From: Streptomyces sp. A0958
Lineage (GTDB): Bacteria > Actinomycetota > Actinomycetes > Streptomycetales > Streptomycetaceae
DNA length: 64,000 nt
Direction: 5' to 3'
Assembly (NCBI RefSeq): GCF_004795035.1
Contig: NZ_SSBK01000010.1
Location: 1-64,000 of the forward strand
Positions 34,444-42,515 of the stretch are shown piece by piece. Every line of letters begins with the position of its first letter. The first letter of the stretch is position 1. The notes below the pieces were generated by a model. It had not been told where the DNA came from. It was given only the letters and a program-made list of their open reading frames with translations, and ran no database searches. The translations under genes were made by a program, and so were the position numbers.

Positions 34444-35058
34444 ATGTCACTCAAGTACGCGATCCTGGCGGCCCTGCTCGAAGGCGAGGCGTCGGGATAC
34501 GACCTGGCCAAGGTCTTCGACGTCTCGGTGGCGAACTTCTGGTCCGCCACGCCGCAGCAGCTCTACCGGGAACTGGACCGGCTGGCGGAGGGCGGCCTGA
34601 TCGCGGCGCGCGTGGTGGAGCAGCAGCGCCGGCCGAACAAGCGGGTGTTCACCCTGACGGAGGCCGGCCGCGACGCGCTCGGCGCGTTCACCGCCGAGGC
34701 GCCCCGCCCCACGGCGATCCGGGACGAGCTCCTGGTGATGACCCGGGCCGTCGACATCGGAGACCGGGACGCGGTACGCGCCTCGGTCGAGGAGCGCATG
34801 GAGTGGGCGCGCGCCAAGCTCGCCCGGTACGAGCGGCTGCGCGAACGCCTGCTGGCCGGCCGCGACGAGGCCGCCTTCATCGCCGCGGCCGAGCGCATCG
34901 GCCCCTATCTCACCCTGATGCGCGGCCGGTCCTTCGAGGAGGAGAACCTGCGGTGGGGGCAGCGTGTCCTGGAGATCCTGGACCGTCGTGCGGAGGGGTC
35001 GGACGCTCGGCCGGCGGCGGACGCGGAGGAGCCCGCGCCCCCCGGACGCGCGGGCTGA
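34444..35058 (+). CDS. PadR-family regulator
   Basis: A 204-aa regulator with the PadR winged helix at the N-terminus (LKYAILAALLEGEASGYDLA, then PQQLYRELDRLAEGGLIAAR and KRVFTLTEAGRDAL) and the Vir-type helical C-terminal dimerisation domain (about residues 95-185). It probably regulates the divergent SnoaL-like gene, itself, and perhaps the downstream hydrolase at 35107. Confidence 0.9.
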   Translation: MSLKYAILAALLEGEASGYDLAKVFDVSVANFWSATPQQLYRELDRLAEGGLIAARVVEQQRRPNKRVFTLTEAGRDALGAFTAEAPRPTAIRDELLVMTRAVDIGDRDAVRASVEERMEWARAKLARYERLRERLLAGRDEAAFIAAAERIGPYLTLMRGRSFEEENLRWGQRVLEILDRRAEGSDARPAADAEEPAPPGRAG

Positions 35059-35106
35059 GGCCGCGCGCCCGACGGCGTTGTCACACCCCTCGGTCGGTGT
35101 CCCCGC

Positions 35107-35808
35107 ATGACTGCATTCGTACTGGTGGCGGGCGCCTGGCTGGACGCCTCGGCGTGGGACGACGTGGTGCCCGGGCTGCGTGCGGCGGGCCACGGCGCCC
35201 ACCCGGTGACCCTGTCCGGGCTCGGCGACAAGAAGGGGCGGCCGGTGGGCCGGCAGACCCATGTGGCCGACATCGTGGACGAGGTGGAGCGCCTGGACCT
35301 GCGCGACGTCGTCCTCGTCGGCCACAGCTACTCGGGCATTCCCGTGGGCCAGGCCGCCGAGCGCATGGGCGACCGGCCGGCCCGTGTCGTCTACGTGGAT
35401 GCCAACGTCCCGGCCGACGGCGCGTCGTTCGTCTCCAGCTGGTGGCAGGGGCCGGCCGCGCTCCGGGCCCAGCTGGACGGCAACGGCGGCCTCTGGGCCC
35501 CGCCGGCCGCCGCCGACTTCGAGGGCCAGGGACTCACCGGCGAACAGCTCGCGCGGATCGTGCACGATGCGGTGCCGCACCCGGGTGCCTCGCTCAGCGA
35601 CCCCGCCGTGCTGAACCGTCCACCGGGCGGACTGCCGACGACGTACGTCAAGTGCCTCCTCGACGGCCCGGAACCGAGCGAGGACGTGGCCCGGCTGCCG
35701 GCCGGCGAGCGGTGGGAGCTGGTCACGACGGACACCGGCCACTGGCCGATGTACTCGCGGCCCGACGAACCGACCGCGATCCTCGACCGGGCAGCCGCCG
35801 CTTCCTGA
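35107..35808 (+). CDS. Alpha/beta hydrolase (esterase type)
   Basis: A 233-aa hydrolase. The N-terminus FVLVAGAWLDASAWDDVVP is typical of the plant methyl-esterase/EstC-like group. The nucleophile elbow is VGHSYSG, and the catalytic His is in DTGHWPMYSRP near the C-terminus. It follows the PadR gene by 48 bp and may share its transcript. The substrate is unknown, probably a small ester. Confidence 0.87.
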   Translation: MTAFVLVAGAWLDASAWDDVVPGLRAAGHGAHPVTLSGLGDKKGRPVGRQTHVADIVDEVERLDLRDVVLVGHSYSGIPVGQAAERMGDRPARVVYVDANVPADGASFVSSWWQGPAALRAQLDGNGGLWAPPAAADFEGQGLTGEQLARIVHDAVPHPGASLSDPAVLNRPPGGLPTTYVKCLLDGPEPSEDVARLPAGERWELVTTDTGHWPMYSRPDEPTAILDRAAAAS

Positions 35809-35899
35809 CCCGCACTCCGACGCGGTGGCCAGTGGTCACCGCGCCCCGAACAGGCGATCAGGACGCGCGCATCCCCGCCGCGCGGGCTGCAATGGACGG

Positions 35900-36577
35900 G
35901 TGACCGCGCCCCCCGACGACTGCCTCGCGCGCAACGAGTGGGTCTGCGGCGCCTACCTGAGCTCCCGTCGGCACATCCTCTGGGACGCCGTCCTGCAACA
36001 CGTGCAGCTGACCGCGGTGGCCGTGCTCATCGGCCTCGTCCTCGCACTCCCGCTCGCCCTCGCCGCCCGCCGCTGGCACTGGGCGGCCGGGCCCGTGCTC
36101 GGGGTCACGACGATCCTTTACACCATTCCCTCGCTCGCCATGTTCTCCCTGCTGCTGCCGGTATACGGACTGTCCGCCTCGCTCGTCGTCGCCGGCCTCG
36201 TCCTCTACTCGCTGACCCTGCTCGTACGCAACGTCCTCGCCGGACTGCGCGCCGTGCCCGAGGAGACCCGGCAGGCGGCGCGGGGCATGGGCTACGGACC
36301 CGTACGGCTGCTCCTGGCCGTGGAACTCCCGCTCGCCCTGCCCGCCGCCATGGCCGGCCTGCGCATCGCCACCGTCTCCGCGGTCTCCCTGGTCACCGTC
36401 GGCGCGATCGTCGGCTACGGAGGGCTCGGCAACCTCATCTACTCCGGGATGAACACCTACTTCAAGGCCCAGGTGCTCACCGCCTCCGTCCTGTGCGTCG
36501 TCATCGCCGTCGCCGCCGACCTGCTCCTCCTGCTGCTGCAACGCCTGCTGACCCCGTGGACCAGGAGCCGGTCGTGA
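35900..36577 (+). CDS. Osmoprotectant-type ABC importer permease 1
   Basis: A 225-aa permease of the OpuB/ProW (glycine betaine/choline) family with about five or six helices (LTAVAVLIGLVLALPLALAA, LGVTTILYTIPSLAMFSLLL). The EAA loop is PEETRQAARGMGYGPVRLLL. The GTG at 35900 is used; a nearby ATG at 35892 meets a stop at once. Its stop overlaps the start of the next permease (GTGA). It works with the next two genes and the ATPase at 38270-39433. Confidence 0.9.
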   Translation: MTAPPDDCLARNEWVCGAYLSSRRHILWDAVLQHVQLTAVAVLIGLVLALPLALAARRWHWAAGPVLGVTTILYTIPSLAMFSLLLPVYGLSASLVVAGLVLYSLTLLVRNVLAGLRAVPEETRQAARGMGYGPVRLLLAVELPLALPAAMAGLRIATVSAVSLVTVGAIVGYGGLGNLIYSGMNTYFKAQVLTASVLCVVIAVAADLLLLLLQRLLTPWTRSRS

Positions 36578-37257
36578 ACACCCTCCTGGACGCCTGGTCC
36601 TGGCTGACGACCTCCGCGCACTGGCACGGCCAGGACGGCATCTGGACCCGGCTCGGCCAGCACCTCTACCTCACCGCCGTCTGCCTCCTCGTCAGCTGCC
36701 TCATCGCCCTGCCCGTCGCCCTGGTGCTCGGCCACCTCGGCAAGGGCGGCGCGCTCGCCGTCAACCTCTCCAACATCGGACGGGCCGTCCCCACCTTCGC
36801 CGTCCTGGTGCTGCTCCTGCTCACCCCCGTCGGCCGCTGGGGCGAGGGCCCGACCATCGTGGCGCTCGTCCTGTTCGCGGTGCCCCCGCTGCTCACCAAC
36901 GCCTACGTCGGCATGCGCGAGGTCGACCAGGACGTCGTCCGCGCCGCACGGGGCATGGGCATGACGGGCCGGCAGCTGCTCCTCCAGGTAGAGGTGCCGC
37001 TCGCCCTGCCCCTCATCCTCACCGGTGTGCGCATCGCGGCCGTCCAACTCGTCGCCACGGCCACCATCGCGGCCCTGGCCGGCGGCGGGGGACTGGGCCG
37101 CATCATCACCGCCGGGTTCAACCTCGCCTCCACCGCCCAGGTGGTCGCCGGAGCGGTCCTGGTCGCCGTGTTCGCGCTGCTCGTCGAGGGGGTCTTCGAG
37201 GCGGCGCAGCGGCTCGCGCCGAGCCGGCTCGGGCTGCGCACGGGGGAGACCGGGTGA
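36574..37257 (+). CDS. Osmoprotectant-type ABC importer permease 2
   Basis: A 227-aa second permease of the same family. Hydrophobic helices include LTAVCLLVSCLIALPVALVL and TFAVLVLLLLTPVG; the EAA loop is DVVRAARGMGMTGRQLLLQ. The GTG start has CAGGAG upstream inside the previous gene. Paired dissimilar permeases flanking each other are characteristic of OpuB-like systems. It overlaps both neighbours by 4 nt. Confidence 0.9.
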   Translation: MNTLLDAWSWLTTSAHWHGQDGIWTRLGQHLYLTAVCLLVSCLIALPVALVLGHLGKGGALAVNLSNIGRAVPTFAVLVLLLLTPVGRWGEGPTIVALVLFAVPPLLTNAYVGMREVDQDVVRAARGMGMTGRQLLLQVEVPLALPLILTGVRIAAVQLVATATIAALAGGGGLGRIITAGFNLASTAQVVAGAVLVAVFALLVEGVFEAAQRLAPSRLGLRTGETG

Positions 37258-38207
37258 GGGCCGGGCGCCTGCTCGCCGCGCTCGCGCTGCTGGCGGCCAC
37301 CGCCTGCTCCACCGGCCCCGCACTGGAGGACCAGGGCGAGGTCACCGCCCCGCCCGGCGACAGCAAGCATCTGACCATCGGCTCCGCGGGCTTCAGCGAG
37401 AGCGACCTCCTCGCCCAGATGTACGCCCTGCTGCTCGGCCGCGCCGGATACTCCACGAAGATCATTTCCGTCACCAACCGGGAGATCTACGAACCCGCGC
37501 TGGAGAACGGCCGGATCGACGTCGTCCCGGAGTACGCGGCCACCTTCGCCGACTGGCTGAACGCCAAGAGGAACGGGGCCGACGCCGCCCCCGTCGGCTC
37601 GCCGGACCTCGCCGCCACCATGAAGGCCCTGCGCGCCCTCGCCGCGCCCCGCGGCCTCACCGTCCTGGACCCCGGCAAGGCCGTCGACCAGAACGCCTTC
37701 GCCGTCACCGCCGCCTACGCCCGGAAGCACCACCTGAAGACGCTCAGCGACCTGGGCCGGTCGGGCCTTCCGGTACGGCTCGCGGCCGGCGACGAATGCG
37801 TCCAGCGCCCCTACTGCGCGCCCGGCCTGGAGAAGACGTACGGGATCGACATCACCGCGGTCGACCCCAAGGGCGTCGGCACCACCCAGGCCAAGCAGGC
37901 CGTGCAGAGCGGCCGGGACCAGATGGTGCTGACCACCACCACCGACGCCACCCTGGACGACTTCGGACTCGTCCTGCTCGCCGACGACAAGAACCTCCAG
38001 AACGCCGACTACCTCGTCCCCGTCGTCAACCGGTCCCGCGCCGGCGGTGAAGGCGTGCGCAAGGCGCTGGGCAGGCTCAACACCGTACTGACCACCGCGG
38101 ACCTGGCCCGGCTGAACGAACAGGTGGACAACTGGCGGCGGCTGCCCGAGGACGTGGCCCGCACCTACCTGCGAGCGAAGCACCTCATCCCCGGCAAGGA
38201 CGGGTGA
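37254..38207 (+). CDS. Osmoprotectant-type solute-binding lipoprotein
   Basis: A 317-aa OpuBC/OsmX-like binding protein. A signal sequence ends in the lipobox AATAC with C18. The mature part begins HLTIGSAGFSESDLLAQMYA and contains NREIYEPALENGRIDVVPEY, typical of glycine betaine/choline binders. The GTG start overlaps the permease stop. Likely ligands are choline, glycine betaine or similar compatible solutes. Confidence 0.9.
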   Translation: MRAGRLLAALALLAATACSTGPALEDQGEVTAPPGDSKHLTIGSAGFSESDLLAQMYALLLGRAGYSTKIISVTNREIYEPALENGRIDVVPEYAATFADWLNAKRNGADAAPVGSPDLAATMKALRALAAPRGLTVLDPGKAVDQNAFAVTAAYARKHHLKTLSDLGRSGLPVRLAAGDECVQRPYCAPGLEKTYGIDITAVDPKGVGTTQAKQAVQSGRDQMVLTTTTDATLDDFGLVLLADDKNLQNADYLVPVVNRSRAGGEGVRKALGRLNTVLTTADLARLNEQVDNWRRLPEDVARTYLRAKHLIPGKDG

Positions 38208-38269
38208 GATCACGAGCGCTACGGGCCGGATCACGAGACCACCCAGCGGACCGGGGCCCGGGGCGCCGG

Positions 38270-39433
38270 TCAGGCGTCCGCCACCGAGTCGAACCGCACC
38301 TCGTCGCGCCCGACGCCCTGCGCGTCCGCGTCCACCGAACGCCGCAGGGCCTCATGGAGCTTCGCCGGAGTCAGCACCCCGAGGAACCGCGACCCGTCCA
38401 GCACCGCGATCCATCCGGCGTCGTGCTGGAGCATCTCGCTGAACGCCTGCTTCAGCGGGGCACCAACCGGCACCCACGCGTCCATCCGGCGCGCCAGCTC
38501 ACCCACCGTGCCCTGGTCCCCGGCGATCCGCAGCGCGTCCGCCGACACCCAGCCGTGCAGCTCACCCTCGGCGTTCAGCACGACCGCCCACCGCGAGCCC
38601 GCCGCGCCCAGCCGGGCCGCCGCCGCCCCGGCCGGTTCGTCCAGGCGGGCCACCGGCGGCTCCTCCAGATCGTCCGGCTCGATCGCGGTGACCGACAGCC
38701 GCTTCAGCCCCCGGTCGGCGCCGACGAACCCCGCTACGTACGGCGTCGCGGGGGCGCCGAGCACCGCGCCCGGGCTGTCGAACTGCTCGATGCACCCCTG
38801 GCCGAACACCGCGATCCGGTCACCCATCCGCACCGCCTCCTCGATGTCATGGGTGACCATCAGGACGGTTTTCCTGACCCTGGACTGGAGGTTGAGGAAT
38901 TCGTTCTGCAGCCGCTCGCGCACCACCGGGTCCACCGCACCGAACGGCTCGTCCATCAGCAGCACCGGCGGGTCGGCCGCCAGCGCCCGCGCCACCCCCA
39001 CCCGCTGCCGCTGGCCGCCGGAGAGCTGGGCAGGGTAGCGCGAACCGTACGTCGACGGGTCCAGGCCCACCAGGTCGAGCAGTTCGGCCGCGCGCTCCCG
39101 CGCCCTGGACCGCTTCCAGCCGACCAGCGCCGGCACCGTCGCCGTGTTGTCCAGCACCGTGCGGTGCGGGAAGAGCCCCACCTGCTGGATGACGTAGCCG
39201 ATGCGGCGGCGCAGCTTCACCGGGTCGGTCTTCGCGATGTCCCGGCCGTCCACGAGGATGCGGCCCGAGGTCGGTTCGATCAGCCGGTTCACCATCATCA
39301 TCGTGGTGGTCTTGCCGCAGCCCGAGGGGCCGACCAGGGTGACCAGTTCTCCCTCGGCGACCTCGAAGGACAGCCCGTCGACCGCGGCCGTACCGTCCGG
39401 ATAGACCTTGCCGACCTGCTCGAACCGGATCAT
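38270..39433 (-). CDS. Osmoprotectant-type ABC ATPase with CBS region
   Basis: A 387-aa ProV/OpuBA-like ATPase. Walker A is GPSGCGKTTT, the signature LSGGQRQRVGVARAL and Walker B VLLMDEPFGAVD. The C-terminal third (about 250-380) carries tandem CBS-like sequence (DAWVPVGAPLKQAFSEMLQ, GWIAVLDGSRFLGVL), which in relatives senses ionic strength. It is convergent to its presumed permease/binding-protein operon and not in it. The ATG at 39433 gives MIRFEQVGKVYPDG, a normal family N-terminus. Confidence 0.92.
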   Translation of the reverse strand: MIRFEQVGKVYPDGTAAVDGLSFEVAEGELVTLVGPSGCGKTTTMMMVNRLIEPTSGRILVDGRDIAKTDPVKLRRRIGYVIQQVGLFPHRTVLDNTATVPALVGWKRSRARERAAELLDLVGLDPSTYGSRYPAQLSGGQRQRVGVARALAADPPVLLMDEPFGAVDPVVRERLQNEFLNLQSRVRKTVLMVTHDIEEAVRMGDRIAVFGQGCIEQFDSPGAVLGAPATPYVAGFVGADRGLKRLSVTAIEPDDLEEPPVARLDEPAGAAAARLGAAGSRWAVVLNAEGELHGWVSADALRIAGDQGTVGELARRMDAWVPVGAPLKQAFSEMLQHDAGWIAVLDGSRFLGVLTPAKLHEALRRSVDADAQGVGRDEVRFDSVADA

Positions 39434-39489
39434 GACTGCACGGTAGGAGCCGGACGCCCGCGCCGCACACGGGCCGCGACCGTCCGGGG

Positions 39490-39500
39490 CACACCGGTGT
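39490..39500. promoter_or_regulatory. Palindrome shared with the PadR region
   Basis: CACACCGGTGT lies within GCACACCGGTGTGC (39489-39502), a perfect 14-bp palindrome between the divergent ATPase and peptidase genes. The 11-mer is identical to 34421-34431. Confidence 0.35.
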
Positions 39501-39538
39501 GCTGAACTGTCCGGGAACCGTCCGATCCAGGAGCACCC

Positions 39539-40834
39539 TTGAACAGCTACCGTCAGCCCGGCCTCGTCCTCACCGACCGTCACTTCACCGTCCCGCTCGA
39601 CCACGCCGACCCCGGCGGTGAGCAGATCGAGGTCTTCGGCCGGGAGATCGTGGCCGCTTCCAGGGCCGGCCAGGAGCTGCCCTGGCTGCTCTACCTGGAG
39701 GGCGGCCCCGGTTTCGGCGCCCGGCGCTTCACCGGCGCGGAGGCCTGGCTCGGCCGGGCGGTACGGGAATTCCGGGTGCTCCTCCTCGACCAGCGCGGCA
39801 CCGGCCTGTCCACCCCGGCCAACCGGCAGACCCTCCCGTTGCGCGGCGGGCCGCGCGAGCAGGCCGACTACCTCGCGCACTTCCGTTCGGACAGCATCGT
39901 GCGGGACTGCGAGCTCATCCGCCCGCAGCTGACCGGCGGGGCGCCCTGGACGGTCCTCGGCCAGTCCTTCGGCGGCTTCTGCGCCGTCCGCTACCTCTCG
40001 GCCGCTCCCGAAGGCCTCAGTACCGTCCTGATCACCGGCGGCCTGCCCTCCCTCGACGCCCACGCGGACGGCGTCTACCGGGCCGCGTACCCCCGGATCG
40101 AACGCAAGGTCGCCGCGCACTACGCCCGCTACCCGCAGGACGTCGAACGCGCCCGGGAGATCACCGCTCACCTCGCGGAGCACCGCCCCGAGAGCGCCGG
40201 GCACCGGCTGACGCCCGAGGGCTTCCAGTCGCTCGGCATCCTGCTCGGCGGCGGCAGCGGCAGCCACCAGCTGCACTACCTGCTGGAGAACGCCTTCGTC
40301 CGCACCCCGCACGGCACGGAGCTCTCCGACACCTTCCAGGAAGCCATGCGCACCGCGACCTCATTCGCCGGGCACCCCCTGTACGCCCTCATGCACGAGG
40401 CCATCTACGGCCAGGGCGGCCGCCCCACAGCCTGGGCGGCGGAGCGGGTCCGTGAGGAGTTCCCGCAGTTCGACGCCGCGACGGCGCTCAAGGGCGACGG
40501 GCCCGTCCTGTTCACGGGCGAGTCCATCCACCCCTGGCACTTCGAGGTCGACCCGGCGCTGCGCCCGCTGCGCGAGACGGCCGAACTGCTCGCCGCCCGC
40601 ACCGACTGGGAGCCGCTGTACGACCCCGAGCGCCTTGCCGCCAACGAGGTCCCGGTGGCCGCCGCCGTCTACCACGACGACATGTACGTCGACACCGCCC
40701 ACGCCCTGCGCACCGCCGCCACGATCCGCGGGCTGCGCACCTGGGTCACCGACGAGTTCGAGCACGACGGACTCCGCGCGGGCGGGCCGCGCGTGCTGGA
40801 CCGGCTGCTCGCCGTGGTCCGCGACGAGGTCTGA
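39539..40834 (+). CDS. S33-family aminopeptidase (proline iminopeptidase-like)
   Basis: A 431-aa alpha/beta hydrolase. The oxyanion region LLYLEGGPGFGA and LLDQRGTGLSTP are typical of proline iminopeptidases; the nucleophile elbow is GQSFGG, with acid in YHDDMYVD and His in EFEHDGLR. The TTG start is supported by AGGAG six nt upstream. No signal peptide is seen, so it is cytoplasmic and probably removes N-terminal residues from peptides. It is divergent from the ABC ATPase gene. Confidence 0.88.
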   Translation: MNSYRQPGLVLTDRHFTVPLDHADPGGEQIEVFGREIVAASRAGQELPWLLYLEGGPGFGARRFTGAEAWLGRAVREFRVLLLDQRGTGLSTPANRQTLPLRGGPREQADYLAHFRSDSIVRDCELIRPQLTGGAPWTVLGQSFGGFCAVRYLSAAPEGLSTVLITGGLPSLDAHADGVYRAAYPRIERKVAAHYARYPQDVERAREITAHLAEHRPESAGHRLTPEGFQSLGILLGGGSGSHQLHYLLENAFVRTPHGTELSDTFQEAMRTATSFAGHPLYALMHEAIYGQGGRPTAWAAERVREEFPQFDAATALKGDGPVLFTGESIHPWHFEVDPALRPLRETAELLAARTDWEPLYDPERLAANEVPVAAAVYHDDMYVDTAHALRTAATIRGLRTWVTDEFEHDGLRAGGPRVLDRLLAVVRDEV

Positions 40835-40852
40835 GACCTCGCGGTACGCGGA

Positions 40853-40884
40853 GGGCCGGCCGCACCACCGCCTGCGACCGGCCC
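40853..40884. terminator. Hairpin between peptidase and rhodanese genes
   Basis: GGGCCGG (40853-40859) pairs with CCGGCCC (40878-40884), with further partial pairing inside. It is placed between convergent gene ends. Confidence 0.55.
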
Positions 40885-40899
40885 CCGTGCGGTTCTTTC

Positions 40900-41472
40900 T
40901 CAGGCCTGGAGGGCGTCCAGTGTCGCGTTCAGGTCCGCCGCCGAGCGCGGGGCGCGGTTGTGCGGGAGCTTCGACAGGGCCGCCGCCATGCCGCAGGTGT
41001 TGGTGACCGCGGAGAAGACGAGACCGGAGCCGATGCCCGCGGACAGCCAGCGCGCGGCGGGGTACCTGATGCCGGCCAGCAGCCCGGCCACCACGAGGGA
41101 GCCGGTGGCCAGCCGCACCTGGCGCTCCATCGGCCAGGTCGCCCGCCCGCCCTCCGGGCGCTCCAGGCCGTGGCCCTCGTTCTCCCAGGCGGAGGTGCCG
41201 CCGGTGAGCGTCGCGGCGTCGATGTCGGCCGCCGAGAGGATGTCGCAGGCCCGCGTCGAGCGGACGCCCGAGGCGCACACCATGAGCAGGGCGCCACGGG
41301 CCGAGGCGGACTTGAGGGCGGGCACCGCGTCGGACAGGCGGTCCAGCGGTATGTTCAGCGCACCCGGCACATGCCCCGCGGCGTACTCGCCGGGGGCCCG
41401 CACATCGATCACGGTGAACTCCGCGAGGCGGGCGGCGGCCTGGGTGGGGGAGAGGGATACGAGGCTGGTCAC
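40900..41472 (-). CDS. Rhodanese-domain membrane protein
   Basis: A 190-aa protein. Residues 1-115 are a rhodanese domain with the catalytic Cys C66 in the loop CASGVRST, which takes up sulfane sulfur as a persulfide. Residues about 115-165 form a DUF2892-like membrane region (LATGSLVVAGLLAGIRYPAA, GLVFSAVTNTCGMA). It should place sulfur transfer or persulfide handling at the membrane. The GTG start has GGAAA upstream. A CsoR/CstR-like operator lies 69 bp upstream, suggesting induction by persulfide or copper. Confidence 0.88.
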   Translation of the reverse strand: MTSLVSLSPTQAAARLAEFTVIDVRAPGEYAAGHVPGALNIPLDRLSDAVPALKSASARGALLMVCASGVRSTRACDILSAADIDAATLTGGTSAWENEGHGLERPEGGRATWPMERQVRLATGSLVVAGLLAGIRYPAARWLSAGIGSGLVFSAVTNTCGMAAALSKLPHNRAPRSAADLNATLDALQA

Positions 41473-41540
41473 GAGCTGTGTTTCCTTTCGTTCACCGGGT
41501 GGAGCAGAGACTCGCTCTCTCCTGCCCCGGACGGCCCAGG

Positions 41541-41556
41541 ATACCCCTCGGGGTAT
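41541..41556. promoter_or_regulatory. CsoR/CstR-like operator
   Basis: ATACCCCTCGGGGTAT has perfect 7-bp arms and matches the G-tract palindrome bound by CsoR-family repressors (copper-sensing CsoR, persulfide-sensing CstR). It lies 69 bp before the rhodanese start, and 52 bp before the divergent PIG-L gene. Confidence 0.75.
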
Positions 41557-41608
41557 TGAACCGGTCGTGTCACGGGCCTCGGGCCTCCTTGCCGGTTAGC
41601 CTGCCGAC

Positions 41609-42340
41609 ATGACCGAGCAGCTGAAGCCCATGCCCGAGGACTGGCGGCGCGCACTCGCCGTGGTCGCCCACCCCGACGACCTGGAGTACGGCTGCGCGGC
41701 GGCCGTGGCCGGGTGGACCGACGGCGGGCGTGATGTCACGTATCTGCTGGCCACCCGGGGTGAGGCCGGCATCGACACGCTCGAACCGGAGAGGTGCGGG
41801 CCGCTGCGCGAACAGGAGCAGCGCGCGAGCGCCGCCGCCGTGGGCGTCTCCCGCGTCGAGTTCCTGGACCACCGTGACGGGGTCATCGAGTACGGCGTCC
41901 CGCTGCGCCGCGACATCGCGGCGGCCATCCGCCGGCACCGCCCCGAGCTGGTGATCACGCTCAACCACCGCGACACCTGGGGCGGGGTCGCCTGGAACAC
42001 GCCCGACCACCGCGCGGTCGGGCGCGCGACTCTCGACGCGGCCGCGGATGCGGGCAACCGCTGGATCTTCCCGGAGCTGACCGAGCAGGGCCTCGAACCG
42101 TGGGGCGGCGTGCGCTGGGTGGCCGTGGCCGGATCGTCCACGCCCACCCACGCGGTGGACGCCACCGCCGGTCTCGAACGGTCCGTGCAGTCCCTTCTGG
42201 CCCACCGCACCTACATCGAGGTGCTTACGGACGAGGACCCCGAGACGTACTGCCGCAGCTTCCTCACCGGCAACGCGGAGGCGGCCGCCGAGCGCTTCGG
42301 CGGCCGCCCGGCCGTTACCTTCGAACTCTTCGCCCGCTGA
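41609..42340 (+). CDS. PIG-L family deacetylase
   Basis: A 243-aa zinc-dependent LmbE/PIG-L N-deacetylase. The metal motif AHPDD is at residues 20-24 (VVAHPDDLEYGCA), with NHRDTWGGVAWNTPDHRAVG supplying the third ligand. Relatives include the mycothiol enzymes MshB and Mca. It lies divergent to the rhodanese gene, so a thiol-related role is attractive but unproven. Ribosome binding site is weak; the ATG at 41609 gives the usual family length. Confidence 0.87.
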   Translation: MTEQLKPMPEDWRRALAVVAHPDDLEYGCAAAVAGWTDGGRDVTYLLATRGEAGIDTLEPERCGPLREQEQRASAAAVGVSRVEFLDHRDGVIEYGVPLRRDIAAAIRRHRPELVITLNHRDTWGGVAWNTPDHRAVGRATLDAAADAGNRWIFPELTEQGLEPWGGVRWVAVAGSSTPTHAVDATAGLERSVQSLLAHRTYIEVLTDEDPETYCRSFLTGNAEAAAERFGGRPAVTFELFAR

Positions 42341-42421
42341 CCCCGGGCGGGGTGAGTGCCCTCGCTCCTCGATGCAGGAGTGTGGATTTCGGGGGAGAAA
42401 CCGCAGGTCAGCGGATTGATG

Positions 42422-42439
42422 TTGTCCAGACCATTGACA
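42422..42439 (+). promoter_or_regulatory. DasR-like site abutting a -35 box
   Basis: TTGTCCAGACCA (42422-42433) matches the DasR palindrome TGGTCTAGACCA at 10 of 12 positions and resembles chitinase-promoter repeats (TGGTCCAGACC). TTGACA follows at once (42434-42439), with TTGAAT at 42456-42461 as a possible -10 (16-nt spacer). It lies about 80-90 bp upstream of the GH84 gene. Confidence 0.5.
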
Positions 42440-42515
42440 TGCAAGCGCCAAGATGTTGAATTCAGTCTCGTTGTGTTGCGCGACTCTGGTGACTTGAGTG
42501 ACCAATGGAGGATCT

